Assembly: GCF_018531375.1 (NCBI RefSeq)
Contig: NZ_JAHBOH010000001.1
Location: 1,922,001 to 1,986,000, forward strand
Length of the DNA stretch: 64,000 bases
Direction of reading: 5' to 3'
Origin: Cellulomonas fulva
GTDB lineage: Bacteria; Actinomycetota; Actinomycetes; Actinomycetales; Cellulomonadaceae
In this document: positions 1-9,813 of the stretch, piece after piece
Layout: each line of letters opens with the position of its first letter
Numbering within the stretch: position 1 is the first letter of the stretch
Translations under genes and position numbers: made by a program
The notes under the pieces: model-generated
What the model was told of the DNA's origin: nothing
Databases searched by the model: none
Seen by the model: only the letters and a program-made list of their open reading frames with translations

Positions 1-245
1 GCGTCGTCGTCGAGGGCGTCCAGCGCGTGCAGAAGCACGTCAAGGCCGGCCAGAGCGCGCGCGGTACCCGCACCGGTGGCATCGAGACCGTCGAGGCGCC
101 CATCCATATCAGCAACGTGATGCTCGTGGACCCGGAGACCAAGCGAGGCACCCGGGTCGGCTACCGCACCGAGCAGGTCGAGCGTGACGGCCGGACGCGG
201 ACGGTTCGCGTCCGCGTCGCCAAGCGCTCCGGGAAGGACGTCTGA
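1..245 (+). CDS. rplX: 50S ribosomal protein L24 (3' part)
   Basis: C-terminal part of ribosomal protein L24, an assembly-initiator protein of the large subunit; the start lies before the window and the first complete codon is at base 3. The visible product carries the family pattern VQKHVKAGQ, then [20 protein letters not shown], then a basic tail ending SGKDV. It is the first gene of the spc operon seen here, and rplE begins one base after its stop codon, so the two are probably translationally coupled. Confidence 0.96.
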   Translation, partial: VVVEGVQRVQKHVKAGQSARGTRTGGIETVEAPIHISNVMLVDPETKRGTRVGYRTEQVERDGRTRTVRVRVAKRSGKDV

Positions 246-246
246 G

Positions 247-819
247 ATGACCGAGACGACCGTGGAGGCACCGGCCCTGCCGCGCCTCAAGACGAAGTAC
301 AACGACGAGATCCGCTCGGCGCTCTTCGAGCAGTTCGACCACGAGAACATCAACCAGGTCGCGCGCCTGGTGAAGGTCGTCGTGAACATGGGCGTCGGCG
401 ACGCCGCCAAGGACTCGAAGCTCATCGAGGGCGCGATCCGCGACCTGACCCAGATCACGGGCCAGAAGCCGCAGGTCACCAAGGCCCGCAAGTCCATCGC
501 GCAGTTCAAGCTGCGTGAGGGCATGCCGATCGGCGCGCACGTCACGCTGCGCGGTGACCGGGCCTGGGAGTTCCTCGACCGCCTGCTCTCGACCGCGCTG
601 CCGCGCATCCGCGACTTCCGCGGGCTGTCGGCCAAGCAGTTCGACGGGCACGGCAACTACACGTTCGGCCTCGTGGAGCAGTCCGTGTTCCACGAGATCG
701 ACCAGGACAAGATCGACCGCGTCCGCGGCATGGACATCACGGTCGTCACCACGGCGGACACCGACGACGAGGGTCGCGCCTTCCTCAAGCTCCTCGGCTT
801 CCCGTTCAAGGAGGACTGA
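247..819 (+). CDS. rplE: 50S ribosomal protein L5
   Basis: Ribosomal protein L5, 190 residues, which binds 5S rRNA in the central protuberance. Family signatures seen include [31 protein letters not shown] and [10 protein letters not shown]. The ATG at 247 is chosen because it follows the rplX stop by one base and gives the usual actinobacterial N-terminus ([15 protein letters not shown]). A longer in-frame ORF upstream would run inside rplX and is rejected. Confidence 0.97.
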   Translation: MTETTVEAPALPRLKTKYNDEIRSALFEQFDHENINQVARLVKVVVNMGVGDAAKDSKLIEGAIRDLTQITGQKPQVTKARKSIAQFKLREGMPIGAHVTLRGDRAWEFLDRLLSTALPRIRDFRGLSAKQFDGHGNYTFGLVEQSVFHEIDQDKIDRVRGMDITVVTTADTDDEGRAFLKLLGFPFKED

Positions 820-822
820 CCC

Positions 823-1008
823 ATGGCGAAGACCGCTCTGATCAACAAGGCCAACGCGAAGCCCAAGTTCGCGGTGCGTGGCTACACGCGCTGCCAGCGC
901 TGCGGCCGTCCGCACTCGGTGTACCGCAAGTTCGGCCTGTGCCGCATCTGCGTGCGGGAGATGGCCCACCGCGGCGAGCTCCCCGGCGTCACCAAGAGCA
1001 GCTGGTAA
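823..1008 (+). CDS. rpsZ: 30S ribosomal protein S14, zinc-binding (type Z)
   Basis: Short 61-residue S14 of the zinc-ribbon (C+) type, with ligands C24, C27, C40 and C43 in two CxxC pairs. It is the primary S14 in the spc operon, starting 3 bases after rplE. Many actinobacteria carry a second, cysteine-free S14 elsewhere for zinc shortage; none is in this window. Confidence 0.97.
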   Translation: MAKTALINKANAKPKFAVRGYTRCQRCGRPHSVYRKFGLCRICVREMAHRGELPGVTKSSW

Positions 1009-1035
1009 TCCTCAGTAGGTACGAGCGTCGGTAGG

Positions 1036-1072
1036 TCCCGGCCGCCACCCGCACGTCGGGTGGGGGCCGGGA
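1036..1072 (+). promoter_or_regulatory. Hairpin in the rpsN-rpsH spacer
   Basis: Two-part stem: TCCCGGCC (1036-1043) pairs with GGCCGGGA (1065-1072), and inside it CCACCC (1045-1050) pairs with GGGTGG (1058-1063), with one G/G mismatch between and a 7-base loop. There is no T-run. It could be an attenuator, a processing site or a protein-binding element. It lies in the longest spacer of the spc operon before secY. Confidence 0.5.
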
Positions 1073-1101
1073 TACCCCGGCGAGGAAGGGCGGAAGCCCC
1101 C

Positions 1102-1500
1102 ATGACCATGACCGACCCGATCGCAGACTTCCTGACACGTCTGCGCAACGCGAACTCGGCGCACCACGACACGGTGACGATCCCGTTCTCGAAGCTCAAG
1201 TCGCACATCGCGGAGATCCTGCAGGCCGAGGGCTACATCTCCGGCTGGAAGGTCGAGGACGCCCCCGTGGGCAAGAACCTCGTCGTCGAGCTGAAGTACG
1301 GCCCCAGCCGCGAGCGTGCGCTCGCCGGCGTGAAGCGCGTGTCCAAGCCGGGCCTGCGCGTCTACGCCAAGTCCACCAACCTGCCCAAGGTGCTCGGCGG
1401 CCTCGGCGTGGCGATCCTGTCCACGTCCTCCGGCCTGCTCACCGACAAGCAGGCGGCCAAGAAGGGCGTGGGTGGGGAAGTCCTCGCCTACGTCTGGTGA
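1102..1500 (+). CDS. rpsH: 30S ribosomal protein S8
   Basis: S8, 132 residues, a primary 16S rRNA binder of the platform. It starts [17 protein letters not shown] and ends with the conserved C-terminus ([12 protein letters not shown], then GGEVLAYVW). In E. coli S8 is the translational repressor of the spc operon. The ATG at 1102 is preferred over an upstream in-frame start at 1060, which would fall in the hairpin spacer. Confidence 0.97.
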   Translation: MTMTDPIADFLTRLRNANSAHHDTVTIPFSKLKSHIAEILQAEGYISGWKVEDAPVGKNLVVELKYGPSRERALAGVKRVSKPGLRVYAKSTNLPKVLGGLGVAILSTSSGLLTDKQAAKKGVGGEVLAYVW

Positions 1501-1525
1501 TCTGAGACCAGGAAGGAGCCAAGCC

Positions 1526-2062
1526 ATGTCTCGTATCGGCAAGATTCCCGTCCCGGTCCCGGCCGGGGTGGACGTGAACATCGATGGCGCCGTCGTCACG
1601 GTGAAGGGCCCCAAGGGCACCCTCTCCCACACGATCGCGTCGCCCATCCAGGTCGAGCAGCAGGACGGCACGCTCGTCGTGACCCGTCCGAACGACGAGC
1701 GCACGTCGCGCTCGCTGCACGGCCTCACCCGCACGCTGCTGGCCAACCTGGTCACGGGCGTGACGGAGGGCTACACCAAGAAGCTCGAGATCGTCGGCAC
1801 CGGTTACCGCGTGACCGCCAAGGGTTCGGACCTCGAGTTCGCCCTCGGCTTCAGCCACCCGGTCGTCGTCTCGCCGCCGGAGGGCATCACCTTCGCCGTG
1901 GAGGCCCCGACCCGCTTCTCGGTGCAGGGCATCGACAAGCAGCAGGTCGGCGAGGTCGCCGCGAACATCCGCAAGATCCGCAAGCCCGAGCCGTACAAGG
2001 GCAAGGGCGTGCGGTACGCGGGCGAGAACGTGCGCCGCAAGGTCGGAAAGGCTGGGAAGTAA
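1526..2062 (+). CDS. rplF: 50S ribosomal protein L6
   Basis: L6, 178 residues, near the sarcin-ricin loop and factor-binding site. It begins [17 protein letters not shown] and has the C-terminal signature [14 protein letters not shown] with [11 protein letters not shown] strong AGGAAGGAG ribosome-binding site lies at 1510-1518, which fixes the start at 1526. rplR follows after 3 bases. Confidence 0.97.
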   Translation: MSRIGKIPVPVPAGVDVNIDGAVVTVKGPKGTLSHTIASPIQVEQQDGTLVVTRPNDERTSRSLHGLTRTLLANLVTGVTEGYTKKLEIVGTGYRVTAKGSDLEFALGFSHPVVVSPPEGITFAVEAPTRFSVQGIDKQQVGEVAANIRKIRKPEPYKGKGVRYAGENVRRKVGKAGK

Positions 2063-2065
2063 GCC

Positions 2066-2437
2066 ATGGCGATCAGCATCAAGGGCAAGGGCAAGTCGAT
2101 CGCGCGTCAGCGCCGTCACCTGCGCCTGCGCAAGAAGGTCGTCGGCACGCCGGCCCGTCCGCGTCTCGTCGTGACCCGCTCCGCGCGGCACATCACGGCG
2201 CAGGTCGTCGACGACTCGATCGGCCAGACGGTCGCGTCGGCCTCGACGCTCGAGAAGGACCTGCGCGCGGGCGACGGCGACAAGACCGCCAAGGCCAAGA
2301 AGGTCGGCGAGCTCGTCGCCGAGCGCGCGAAGGCCCAGGGCGTCGACGCGGTCGTGTTCGACCGCGGCGGCAACAAGTACCACGGCCGTGTGGCCGCGGT
2401 CGCCGACGGTGCCCGCGAGGGCGGTCTGTCGCTGTGA
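2066..2437 (+). CDS. rplR: 50S ribosomal protein L18
   Basis: L18, 123 residues, a 5S rRNA-binding protein. Basic N-terminus ([20 protein letters not shown]), then [20 protein letters not shown], ending with the conserved [20 protein letters not shown] motif. It sits in the canonical position between rplF and rpsE. Confidence 0.97.
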   Translation: MAISIKGKGKSIARQRRHLRLRKKVVGTPARPRLVVTRSARHITAQVVDDSIGQTVASASTLEKDLRAGDGDKTAKAKKVGELVAERAKAQGVDAVVFDRGGNKYHGRVAAVADGAREGGLSL

Positions 2438-2468
2438 CCACGACGAACCAGAAGAAGAGGACTCACTG

Positions 2469-3116
2469 ATGGCTGCACCTGCACGCAGCAACACCGGTGC
2501 TCAGGGCACCGGCGGCGAGCGCCGCGACGGCGGTCGTCGTGACGGTGGCGGTCGCCGCGGCGACGCTGCAGAGAAGAGCGCGTTCCTCGAGCGCGTCGTG
2601 ACGATCAACCGCGTGGCCAAGGTCGTCAAGGGTGGCCGCCGCTTCAGCTTCACGGCCCTCGTGGTCGTGGGTGACGGCGACGGCACGGTCGGTGTCGGCT
2701 ACGGCAAGGCCAAGGAGGTGCCCGCGGCGATCGCCAAGGGTGTCGAGGAGGCGAAGAAGAACTTCTTCCGCGTCCCGCGCATCCAGGGCACGATCCCGCA
2801 CCCCATCCAGGCCGAGGCCGCTGCCGGCATCGTCTTCCTGCGCCCCGCGGCGCCCGGTACCGGTGTGATCGCCGGTGGTCCGGTCCGCGCGGTGCTCGAG
2901 TGCGCCGGCATCCACGACGTGCTGAGCAAGTCGCTCGGCTCGTCGAACGCGATCAACATCGTCCACGCGACGATCGCGGCGCTCCGTGGCCTCGAGCAGC
3001 CGGAGGCCGTGGCCGCGCGCCGTGGCCTGCCGCTCGAGCACGTCGCCCCGGCGCCGCTCCTGCGCGCCCAGGCCGCCGGCCAGGCGGCGAAGGCCGCCGA
3101 GAAGGTGGGTGCGTGA
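2469..3116 (+). CDS. rpsE: 30S ribosomal protein S5
   Basis: S5, 215 residues, involved in mRNA unwinding and decoding fidelity. After a glycine/arginine-rich N-terminal tail of about 37 residues, common in actinobacteria, comes the S5 RNA-binding fold ([37 protein letters not shown]) and the C-terminal half ([23 protein letters not shown]). An in-frame ORF extends upstream into rplR, but the ATG at 2469 is the expected start. Its stop overlaps the rpmD start by one base. Confidence 0.96.
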   Translation: MAAPARSNTGAQGTGGERRDGGRRDGGGRRGDAAEKSAFLERVVTINRVAKVVKGGRRFSFTALVVVGDGDGTVGVGYGKAKEVPAAIAKGVEEAKKNFFRVPRIQGTIPHPIQAEAAAGIVFLRPAAPGTGVIAGGPVRAVLECAGIHDVLSKSLGSSNAINIVHATIAALRGLEQPEAVAARRGLPLEHVAPAPLLRAQAAGQAAKAAEKVGA

Positions 3117-3298
3117 TGGCCCGTCTCAAGGTGACGCAGAAGCGCTCCGGCATCGGTGGCAAGCAGAACCAGCGCGACACGCTCCGCACGCTTGGTCTCA
3201 AGCGCATCGGCGACGTCGTCGTCAAGGAGGACCGTCCCGAGATCCGCGGCATGGTGAACACCGTGCAGCACCTCGTGGTGGTCGAGGAGGTCGAGTGA
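3116..3298 (+). CDS. rpmD: 50S ribosomal protein L30
   Basis: L30, 60 residues, with the family pattern [29 protein letters not shown] followed by [15 protein letters not shown]. The ATG at 3116 overlaps the rpsE TGA (TGATG), indicating translational coupling. The normal short length supports this start over the longer frame. Confidence 0.96.
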   Translation: MARLKVTQKRSGIGGKQNQRDTLRTLGLKRIGDVVVKEDRPEIRGMVNTVQHLVVVEEVE

Positions 3299-3300
3299 CC

Positions 3301-4035
3301 ATGGCTGACGAGAAGAAGGACAAGGCCGCCACCGAGGCCGCGCCCAAGGCCGCCGCCAAGAAGGCTCCGGCCGCGAAGGCGACGACCGAGGCCGCTGCCG
3401 AGAAGAAGGCCCCCGCCAAGAAGGCCGCGAGCAAGACGGCGGCCGCCAAGGCGGACACGACCGAGGCCACCGAGGCTGCCGCGAAGCCGGCCGCCAAGAA
3501 GGCTCCCGCCAAGGCCGCCGACAAGGCCCCGGCCACGACGCAGTCCGCTGCCGCCAAGAAGGCGGCCGAGGACGCGGCGAAGCCGGGTGCCGGCGGCACG
3601 CTCAAGGTGCACCACCTGCGTCCCGCTCCGGGCGCCAAGACCGCCAAGACCCGCGTGGGCCGTGGCGAGGCGTCCAAGGGCAAGACGGCGGGCCGTGGTA
3701 CCAAGGGCACCAAGGCGCGCTACCAGGTGCCGGCACGCTTCGAGGGTGGCCAGATGCCGCTCCACATGCGTCTGCCGAAGCTCCGGGGCTTCAAGAACCC
3801 GTTCCGCGTCGAGTACCAGGTCGTCAACCTGGACAAGCTCTCGGCGCTGTACCCCGACGGTGGCGACGTGACGGTCGCCGACCTGGTGTCGAAGGGCGCG
3901 GTCCGCAAGGGCCAGCCCGTGAAGGTGCTGGGTACCGGTGAGCTCACGGTCAAGGTCTCCGTGGCGGTCGACGCGTACTCCGCGTCCGCCAAGGAGAAGA
4001 TCGTGGCCGCCGGCGGCTCCGTCGCGGAGGGCTGA
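3301..4035 (+). CDS. rplO: 50S ribosomal protein L15 with long Ala/Lys-rich N-terminal extension
   Basis: L15 of 244 residues, against about 145-150 usually. The normal core begins near residue 101 ([29 protein letters not shown]) and contains the glycine-rich RNA-binding loop and the C-terminal fold ([28 protein letters not shown]). Residues 1-100 are low-complexity, built of AAKKAPA-like and ATTEA-like blocks resembling the tail of histone H1 or mycobacterial HupB. The ATG at 3301 lies 2 bases after the rpmD stop, and no better start exists at the core, so the extension appears translated. Last gene before a strong terminator. Confidence 0.95.
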   Translation: MADEKKDKAATEAAPKAAAKKAPAAKATTEAAAEKKAPAKKAASKTAAAKADTTEATEAAAKPAAKKAPAKAADKAPATTQSAAAKKAAEDAAKPGAGGTLKVHHLRPAPGAKTAKTRVGRGEASKGKTAGRGTKGTKARYQVPARFEGGQMPLHMRLPKLRGFKNPFRVEYQVVNLDKLSALYPDGGDVTVADLVSKGAVRKGQPVKVLGTGELTVKVSVAVDAYSASAKEKIVAAGGSVAEG

Positions 4036-4370
4036 CATCGCGCGCTGAGCGCGCACACGAGGACGGTCCGGGTCGTTCGACGACCCGGACCGTCTCTCGT
4101 TCCGGACTGTTCCGACGCCGACGTCGGAGCGGTACCGGGGCCGGGACCGGGACCCGCCGAGCCGGCGCGCCGCCTCCGTGGCGGCGGCGGGGGGTGCTGA
4201 AAGGGTTCGGGACGGCCCGAAACGGCTCGAGAAGGCGCTCGCCCCCGCGGTGGAGGCACCACGGGGCGGCCACGGGCCGGAGCCCGTGCCGGCAGAGGGT
4301 AGTCTTGCCCGCGGCCGTGCTCGGGTCAGGGTTGACGACACGCCGCTAGTCGCGGCTACATGGAGGACAG
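4036..4370 (+). other. rplO-secY intergenic stretch
   Basis: 335 bases without a gene. They hold the rplO terminator (4062-4094) and then a very GC-rich leader to secY. A possible -10 TAGTCT lies at 4300-4305 and a TTGACG at 4332-4337, but neither has a convincing partner. secY has a clear GGAGG ribosome-binding site at 4362-4366. No coding signal was seen on either strand. Confidence 0.6.
4062..4094 (+). terminator. Rho-independent-type terminator after rplO
   Basis: Perfect inverted repeat GACGGTCCGGGTCG (4062-4075) and CGACCCGGACCGTC (4081-4094) around a 5-base loop. It is followed by a weak pyrimidine run (TCTCTCGTTCC), as usual in high-GC actinobacteria. It separates the ribosomal-protein part of the spc operon from secY-adk-map. 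Confidence 0.85.
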
Positions 4371-5669
4371 GTGCTAGGCGCATTCGTGCGGGCGTTCAGG
4401 ACGCCCGACCTGCGGCGGAAGCTGCTCTTCACGATCGGCATCATGGTCGTGTTCCGCATCGGATCCTTCCTGCCCACGCCTGGGGTGTCCTACCCCAACG
4501 TGCAGCAGTGCATCGACGAGATGGGCTCAGGCAACGACCTGATGGGCCTCGTCAACCTGTTCAGCGGCGGCGCGCTGCTGCAGCTGTCGGTGTTCGCGCT
4601 CGGGATCATGCCGTACATCACGGCGAGCATCATCGTGCAGCTCCTGCGCGTGGTGATCCCGAAGTTCGAGGAGCTGCACAAGGAGGGGCAGTCCGGCACC
4701 GCGAAGCTCACGCAGTACACGCGGTACCTGACGATCGCCCTGGCGATCCTGCAGTCCACGACCGTCATCACGATCGCGCGCAGCGGGCGCCTGTTCACGG
4801 GCTGCACCGTGGACGTCATCCCGGACTCCTCCTGGATCACGCTCGTCATCATGGTCATCACGATGACCGCGGGCACCGGCCTGATCATGTGGCTCGGCGA
4901 GCTCATCACCGAGCGGGGCGTCGGCAACGGCATGTCCCTGCTGATCTTCACCTCGATCGCCGCGAGCTTCCCGACCGCCATGTGGTCGATCGCCGGTGGC
5001 AACAACGGCGTCACCAAGTTCATCGTGGTGCTCGCGATCATCGTCCTGGTGATCGGCCTCGTCGTCTTCGTCGAGCAGAGCCAGCGCCGCATCCCGGTGC
5101 AGTACGCCAAGCGGATGGTCGGTCGCCGCATGTACGGCGGCTCGAGCACCTACATCCCGATCAAGATCAACATGGCGGGCGTCATCCCGATCATCTTCGC
5201 CTCGTCGCTCCTGGCGATCCCGGGGATCATCGCGCAGTTCGGTGACCAGACCGCGGGCTGGGTCCGGTGGGTGTCGGTGAACCTCGCCGCGTACGACGCG
5301 CCGCTGCACCTGGTGCTGTACGTCGTCCTCATCGTCTTCTTCTGCTACTTCTACACGGCGATCACGTTCAACCCGGACGAGGTCGCGGACAACATGAAGA
5401 AGTACGGCGGCTTCATCCCCGGCATCCGGGCCGGCCGGCCCACGGCGGACTACCTGAGCTACGTGATCTCGCGCATCACCGCGCCGGGCTCGCTGTACCT
5501 CGCCGTGGTCGCGCTGATCCCGACGATCGCGTTCATCGTGATGGGCGTCGGGCAGAACATCCCGTTCGGTGGTTCGTCGATCCTCATCGTCGTGGGCGTC
5601 GGCCTCGAGACCGTGAAGCAGATCGAGTCGCAGCTCCAGCAGCGCCACTACGAAGGGTTCCTCCGATGA
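4371..5669 (+). CDS. secY: Protein translocase subunit SecY
   Basis: Central channel of the Sec translocon, 432 residues with ten predicted membrane segments. Signatures seen: LRRKLLFTIGIMVVFRIGSFLPTPGV near the N-terminus, GMGNG-like ERGVGNGMSLLIF, and the cytoplasmic-loop region NPDEVADNMKKYGGFIPGIRAGRPT. GTG start at 4371 with GGAGG five bases upstream. The stop overlaps the adk ATG (ATGA), so adk is coupled to it. Confidence 0.97.
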   Translation: MLGAFVRAFRTPDLRRKLLFTIGIMVVFRIGSFLPTPGVSYPNVQQCIDEMGSGNDLMGLVNLFSGGALLQLSVFALGIMPYITASIIVQLLRVVIPKFEELHKEGQSGTAKLTQYTRYLTIALAILQSTTVITIARSGRLFTGCTVDVIPDSSWITLVIMVITMTAGTGLIMWLGELITERGVGNGMSLLIFTSIAASFPTAMWSIAGGNNGVTKFIVVLAIIVLVIGLVVFVEQSQRRIPVQYAKRMVGRRMYGGSSTYIPIKINMAGVIPIIFASSLLAIPGIIAQFGDQTAGWVRWVSVNLAAYDAPLHLVLYVVLIVFFCYFYTAITFNPDEVADNMKKYGGFIPGIRAGRPTADYLSYVISRITAPGSLYLAVVALIPTIAFIVMGVGQNIPFGGSSILIVVGVGLETVKQIESQLQQRHYEGFLR

Positions 5670-6244
5670 GCACGCGTCTGGTCCTGCTCGGCCCGCCCGG
5701 AGCGGGCAAGGGCACGCAGGCGGCCCGCCTCGCCGAGAAGCTGGGCGTGCCCGCCATCTCGACCGGCGACATCTTCCGGGCCAACATCAAGGGCGGCACG
5801 GAGCTCGGGCGCCGGGCGCAGGAGTACTCCTCCCGCGGCGCGCTCGTCCCCGACGAGGTCACGAACGCGATGGTGCGCGACCGGCTGGCCGAGCCCGACA
5901 CGGCCTCGGGCTTCCTGCTCGACGGCTACCCCCGGAACGTCGCGCAGGTCGCGGAGCTCGACGCGATCCTCGCGGACGCCGGGCTCTCGCTCGACCTCGC
6001 CGTGGAGATCACCGCCGACCCCGAGGTCGTCGCCGAGCGTCTGCTCAAGCGCGCCGAGATCGAGGGCCGCGAGGACGACACCGAGGACGTCATCCGCCAC
6101 CGGCTCGACGTGTACGCCGAGCAGACGGCGCCGATCAGCGACGTCTACGCCGAGCGCGGGCTGCTCGCGCGCGTCGACGGCATCGGCGAGGTCGACGCGG
6201 TCACGGCACGGCTGCTCGACGCCGTCGGCGCCGGCGCGCGCTGA
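5666..6244 (+). CDS. adk: Adenylate kinase (short-LID form)
   Basis: Converts ATP + AMP to 2 ADP. 192 residues with the P-loop GPPGAGKGT at residues 9-17, the AMP-binding STGDIFRANI segment, and DGYPRN. The LID is the short type (EGREDDTEDVIRHRL), typical of actinobacteria, without the zinc-binding insert. The ATG at 5666 overlaps the secY stop. Confidence 0.97.
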   Translation: MSTRLVLLGPPGAGKGTQAARLAEKLGVPAISTGDIFRANIKGGTELGRRAQEYSSRGALVPDEVTNAMVRDRLAEPDTASGFLLDGYPRNVAQVAELDAILADAGLSLDLAVEITADPEVVAERLLKRAEIEGREDDTEDVIRHRLDVYAEQTAPISDVYAERGLLARVDGIGEVDAVTARLLDAVGAGAR

Positions 6245-6266
6245 CCCGTCTCCGGCGGAGCTCGTC

Positions 6267-7112
6267 ATGGTCCTCGGACGCGAACGGATCGAGTACAAGA
6301 CACCGGACCAGGTGCGGCTCATGCGCCGCGCGGGTCTCGTCGTCGCGGACGCCCTCGCCGCGGCGCGTGCGGCCGCGGTGCCCGGCGCGACGACGGCTCA
6401 CCTCGACGCGGCCGCGGCGCGGGTCATCCGCGAGGCGGGGGCGACGCCCTCGTTCCTCGGCTACCACGGCTACCCGGCGACGGTCTGCGTCTCGGTGAAC
6501 GACGAGGTGGTGCACGGCATCCCCGGCAACCGCGCCCTCGTGGACGGCGACCTGGTGTCGATCGACTGCGGCGCGGTCGTCGACGGCTGGCACGGTGACA
6601 GCGCGGTCTCGTTCGTGCTGGGGGAGGGCGACCCGCTGGACCGCGAGCTCGTCGCGACGACCGAGGCGGCGATGTGGGCCGGGATCGCGGCGATCGCGAC
6701 GGCCGACCGGCTCGGCGCGGTGGGCGACGCGGTCGAGGACGTGGTGGACGCGGCCCACGCCGCCGGCCGCAACGCGGGCGTGCGGTACGGCGTGGTCGAG
6801 GACTACGTCGGCCACGGCATCGGCACCGCGATGCACCAGCCGCCGGACGTGCTGAACTACCGGGCGCGCGACCGCGGCGCGAAGGTGCGGCCGGGCCTGT
6901 GCGTCGCGGTGGAGCCGATGGTCTCCCGTGGCGACCAGGCCACCCGGGTGCTCGACGACGAGTGGACGGTCGTGACGCTCGACGGCGCCCGCGCCGCCCA
7001 CTGGGAGCACACGGTCGCGGTGCACGACGCGGGGATCTGGGTGCTCACGGCGGCCGACGGCGGCGCCGCCGCGCTCGCCGCGCACGGAGTCGCGGTCGCC
7101 CCGCTGGCCTGA
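6267..7112 (+). CDS. map: Methionine aminopeptidase, type I
   Basis: Removes the N-terminal methionine from nascent proteins. 281 residues with the full metal-site set: H83 (HGIPG), D100 and D111, H183 (GHGIG), E216 (VEPM) and E247 (WEHTV). It follows adk by 22 bases, the usual secY-adk-map arrangement. Actinobacteria often have a second copy with an SH3-binding extension; this one has no such extension. Confidence 0.96.
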   Translation: MVLGRERIEYKTPDQVRLMRRAGLVVADALAAARAAAVPGATTAHLDAAAARVIREAGATPSFLGYHGYPATVCVSVNDEVVHGIPGNRALVDGDLVSIDCGAVVDGWHGDSAVSFVLGEGDPLDRELVATTEAAMWAGIAAIATADRLGAVGDAVEDVVDAAHAAGRNAGVRYGVVEDYVGHGIGTAMHQPPDVLNYRARDRGAKVRPGLCVAVEPMVSRGDQATRVLDDEWTVVTLDGARAAHWEHTVAVHDAGIWVLTAADGGAAALAAHGVAVAPLA

Positions 7113-7193
7113 GTGTCGCTCCCGCCGTCGCGGTCCGCTAGCGTGACCGTCGACTGGGGCAACCCCTACCCCAGAGCATCAGGAGGCTGTGCC

Positions 7194-9500
7194 ATGACGA
7201 GGTCCGCATCGTCACCCTTCCGCATGCGCACGACCCGGAGCGCCGCCGCGCTCGGCGTCGGTGCGCTCGTCGCGGCGGGAGTCGTGGTCCCCACCGCGCT
7301 CGCGACCTCGGCCGCCGCCGCCGACCGGTGCGACCTGGTCGCCCCGACGCGCGGCTTCACCGTGCTCGTCCGTGACGACGCGTCGCTCGCGGGGTCGGAG
7401 GTCGAGGGCACGGTCGCGATCGGCGGTGCGGCGACGTGGCAGAACACCTTCGACGTCCGGCACTCGACCGGGCTGACGCCGCCCGACTACGACCTGCCGA
7501 CGCTCTCCGTCGGCGGCGAGGACCTTCCGGTCCGGTTCGCGGCCGGCTCGTACGACCTCGCCGGCTCCTCCGGCACGCTGCAGGTCGGTTCCGAGGCGGA
7601 CGACGCGGCATGGCCGCGGGGCTACATGCTCGCCGGCGAGGAGACGTGGTCGTCGACCAGTCTCTCGGGCGACCAGGTGTTCGTGACCGACGGCGGGACG
7701 TCGGCGCGCGTGCTCCCGCCAGCCCCGCCGGCCTCGGACGCGGAGCTCCCGCAGTGGGTGGCCGACTACCTCGGCCCCGTCGACGTCTCCTCGCTCACGA
7801 GCGGGTTCCCCACGCTCGAGGACAACGCCGCGTACCTGGACTCGCTCACCGGCACCGAGGCCGGCGTGTCGGAGGTCTTCCTCGAGGGCGGTCCGTCCGA
7901 GAAGCAGCTCGAGCTGGTCGAGGGCCAGGTGAACCTGCTGTCGGTGACGCCCGACGCGTTCGCCGGGACCACGGCCATCAGCTTCACCGGCGCGGTCCCG
8001 AGCGAGGACACGGTCCTCGTCATCAAGCTCAAGGACGGCGCCGGCACGCAGTTCACGGTGCCGCGGTTCAACGGCGCGAACGACTCCGGCACCGACAACC
8101 TGTACGCGCCGTGGGTGCTGTGGAACTACGCGGCCAGCGGGCCGCTGACGCTCGTCGGCCAGGACCGTGTCACCGGGACGATCCTCGCCCCGTCGGCGGA
8201 CCTGGTGCTCCAGAACAGCAGCCCCGTCGAGGGGCAGGTCATCGCTCGTTCGCTGTCCAAGCCGAACGGCACGGGCGAGATCCACCACTACGCCTTCCTC
8301 GGCTGCAGCCCGGTGGTCCCGCCGACCACGGTCGCGACGGTGACGGCCTCGAAGTCGCTCGATGTCGTCGGCGAGTTCGACGAGGTGCCGACCGACTTCC
8401 GCGTCGCGGTCTGGATCGACGACGTGCGGCAGCGGCCGGACGTGGTGCTGGCCGCCGACGGGACGCCCGTCGGCCCGGTGACCGTGCCGGCGGGTTCGAC
8501 GATCGAGGTCCGCGAGCTCCTTCCCCCCGTCGACGGCGGGGACTGGGCCGAGCCGGAGTGGACCGTCGAGGGCGCGACCCCGGCCACCCCGACCCACGGT
8601 GGTGACGCGGCCTTCGTCGTCGAGGAGGACGCCGCGGTCGAGGTCGCGGTCGCGAACACGCTCGTCGGCCAGGGCCGCTTCTCCATCGAGAAGCAGGTGG
8701 TCGACGAGGACGGCGTGGGCGGCACGCCGGACGACTTCACCTTCGAGGTCTGGGTGGACGGCGAGCAGACGGACGACCTCGTGGTGCCGAGCGACGGCAC
8801 CGTCGTCGGGCCGGTGGACGTCGGGCCGAACGCGGTGGTCGAGCTCGTCGAGGTCGCGCCCACGGACCCGGACGGCGGGGAGTGGCAGGAGCCCGTGCTG
8901 ACCGTGACCGACGGCGACCCGGTGGCGCCCGAGCACGGCGGGTTCGCGTTCGAGGTGGGTCAGGGGAGCGCGGTGAGCGCCGTCGAGGCGACGAACACCC
9001 TGGTCCCCGTCACCCCCGAGCCCCCGCTGGTCGGCGGGCTCGCGATCACCAAGCGCGTGACGGGCGAGGGCGCGGTGGCCGGTACGACGTACTCGGGCGA
9101 CTGGACGTGCGACGCGGCGGACGCGGACGGCGACGACGCGGGCCGGTGGACGCTCGAGGCCGACGAGACCCTCCAGCTCGACGGCTTCCCCGCGGGCACC
9201 ACCTGCACGGTGACCGAGGACGACAGCGACGACTGGAGCGTGACGTACGCGCCCGCCGACGGGCAGGTCGTGGTCGCTGCCGGCGAGACCGTCGACGTCG
9301 TGGTGACGAACGACGTCCCGGCGCCGGACGGCGGCGACGACGGTGACGACGACGGCGACGACACCGGTGGCGAGCTGCCGGTCACGGGCGCCGAGGGTTC
9401 CGGTGCGCTCCTGGGCGTCGGCGTGACGGCGCTCCTCGTCGGCACCGGCCTGCTGCTGGCCGCCCGCCGGCGTCGTACGCAGGACCGCACGTCGCGCTGA
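7194..9500 (+). CDS. LPXTG-anchored surface protein, choice-of-anchor A type with SpaA-like repeats
   Basis: 768-residue secreted protein. An N-terminal signal peptide (about residues 1-43: basic start, hydrophobic core, ATSAAAA) leads into a choice-of-anchor A domain (about 45-380), with [38 protein letters not shown] and [11 protein letters not shown]. Two similar repeats of about 95-100 residues follow (roughly 380-605, each ending in ANTL or TNTL), then a DUF5979-like domain, an Asp/Gly-rich linker, the sortase motif LPVTG at 728-732, a hydrophobic helix and a basic tail. Choice-of-anchor A proteins are surface proteins of unclear function, possibly adhesins. The ATG at 7194 has AGGAGG upstream. 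It interrupts the normal map-infA order. Confidence 0.85.
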   Translation: MTRSASSPFRMRTTRSAAALGVGALVAAGVVVPTALATSAAAADRCDLVAPTRGFTVLVRDDASLAGSEVEGTVAIGGAATWQNTFDVRHSTGLTPPDYDLPTLSVGGEDLPVRFAAGSYDLAGSSGTLQVGSEADDAAWPRGYMLAGEETWSSTSLSGDQVFVTDGGTSARVLPPAPPASDAELPQWVADYLGPVDVSSLTSGFPTLEDNAAYLDSLTGTEAGVSEVFLEGGPSEKQLELVEGQVNLLSVTPDAFAGTTAISFTGAVPSEDTVLVIKLKDGAGTQFTVPRFNGANDSGTDNLYAPWVLWNYAASGPLTLVGQDRVTGTILAPSADLVLQNSSPVEGQVIARSLSKPNGTGEIHHYAFLGCSPVVPPTTVATVTASKSLDVVGEFDEVPTDFRVAVWIDDVRQRPDVVLAADGTPVGPVTVPAGSTIEVRELLPPVDGGDWAEPEWTVEGATPATPTHGGDAAFVVEEDAAVEVAVANTLVGQGRFSIEKQVVDEDGVGGTPDDFTFEVWVDGEQTDDLVVPSDGTVVGPVDVGPNAVVELVEVAPTDPDGGEWQEPVLTVTDGDPVAPEHGGFAFEVGQGSAVSAVEATNTLVPVTPEPPLVGGLAITKRVTGEGAVAGTTYSGDWTCDAADADGDDAGRWTLEADETLQLDGFPAGTTCTVTEDDSDDWSVTYAPADGQVVVAAGETVDVVVTNDVPAPDGGDDGDDDGDDTGGELPVTGAEGSGALLGVGVTALLVGTGLLLAARRRRTQDRTSR

Positions 9501-9813
9501 CCGACCTGTGCTGACCCGTGCGTGCGGCCCACCGCTGACCGCACGCACGGGCGGGTCGCCGGGCGGGGCGTCCGCGTACGGGACGTCACAGCGACGAGTA
9601 CGCGGGACGGTTTCGTGGAGCGCGGGCGATGGCGTAGAGTTGCCCGTTGGGTGTGTGCGCCCAGATCGCTGTGCCGTCGGGACGACCGGGTTGGTCGAGC
9701 CAGGCAACGGCGGCGGGAAGCCATCCCCTCCACGACGTCCAGCACGGCTCGGCACCCGCCGGGTCGCAGTGGTCGTCGTGGGTGCTCGACCAGACCGACA
9801 GTTAGCGGAGGAC
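9501..9813 (+). other. Surface-protein to infA intergenic stretch
   Basis: 313 bases without a gene. They contain a terminator hairpin (9515-9551) and then the likely infA promoter and a long leader. A candidate -10 TAGAGT is at 9635-9640 with a poor -35 (TTTCGT, 9611-9616, spacing 18). If used, it gives a leader of about 165 bases. No other coding or structural feature was seen. Confidence 0.5.
9515..9551 (+). terminator. Hairpin terminator after the LPXTG protein
   Basis: Perfect 13-bp inverted repeat CCCGTGCGTGCGG (9515-9527) and CCGCACGCACGGG (9539-9551) with an 11-base loop, starting 14 bases after the stop codon. There is no T-tract. It would insulate the inserted surface gene from infA. 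Confidence 0.75.
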
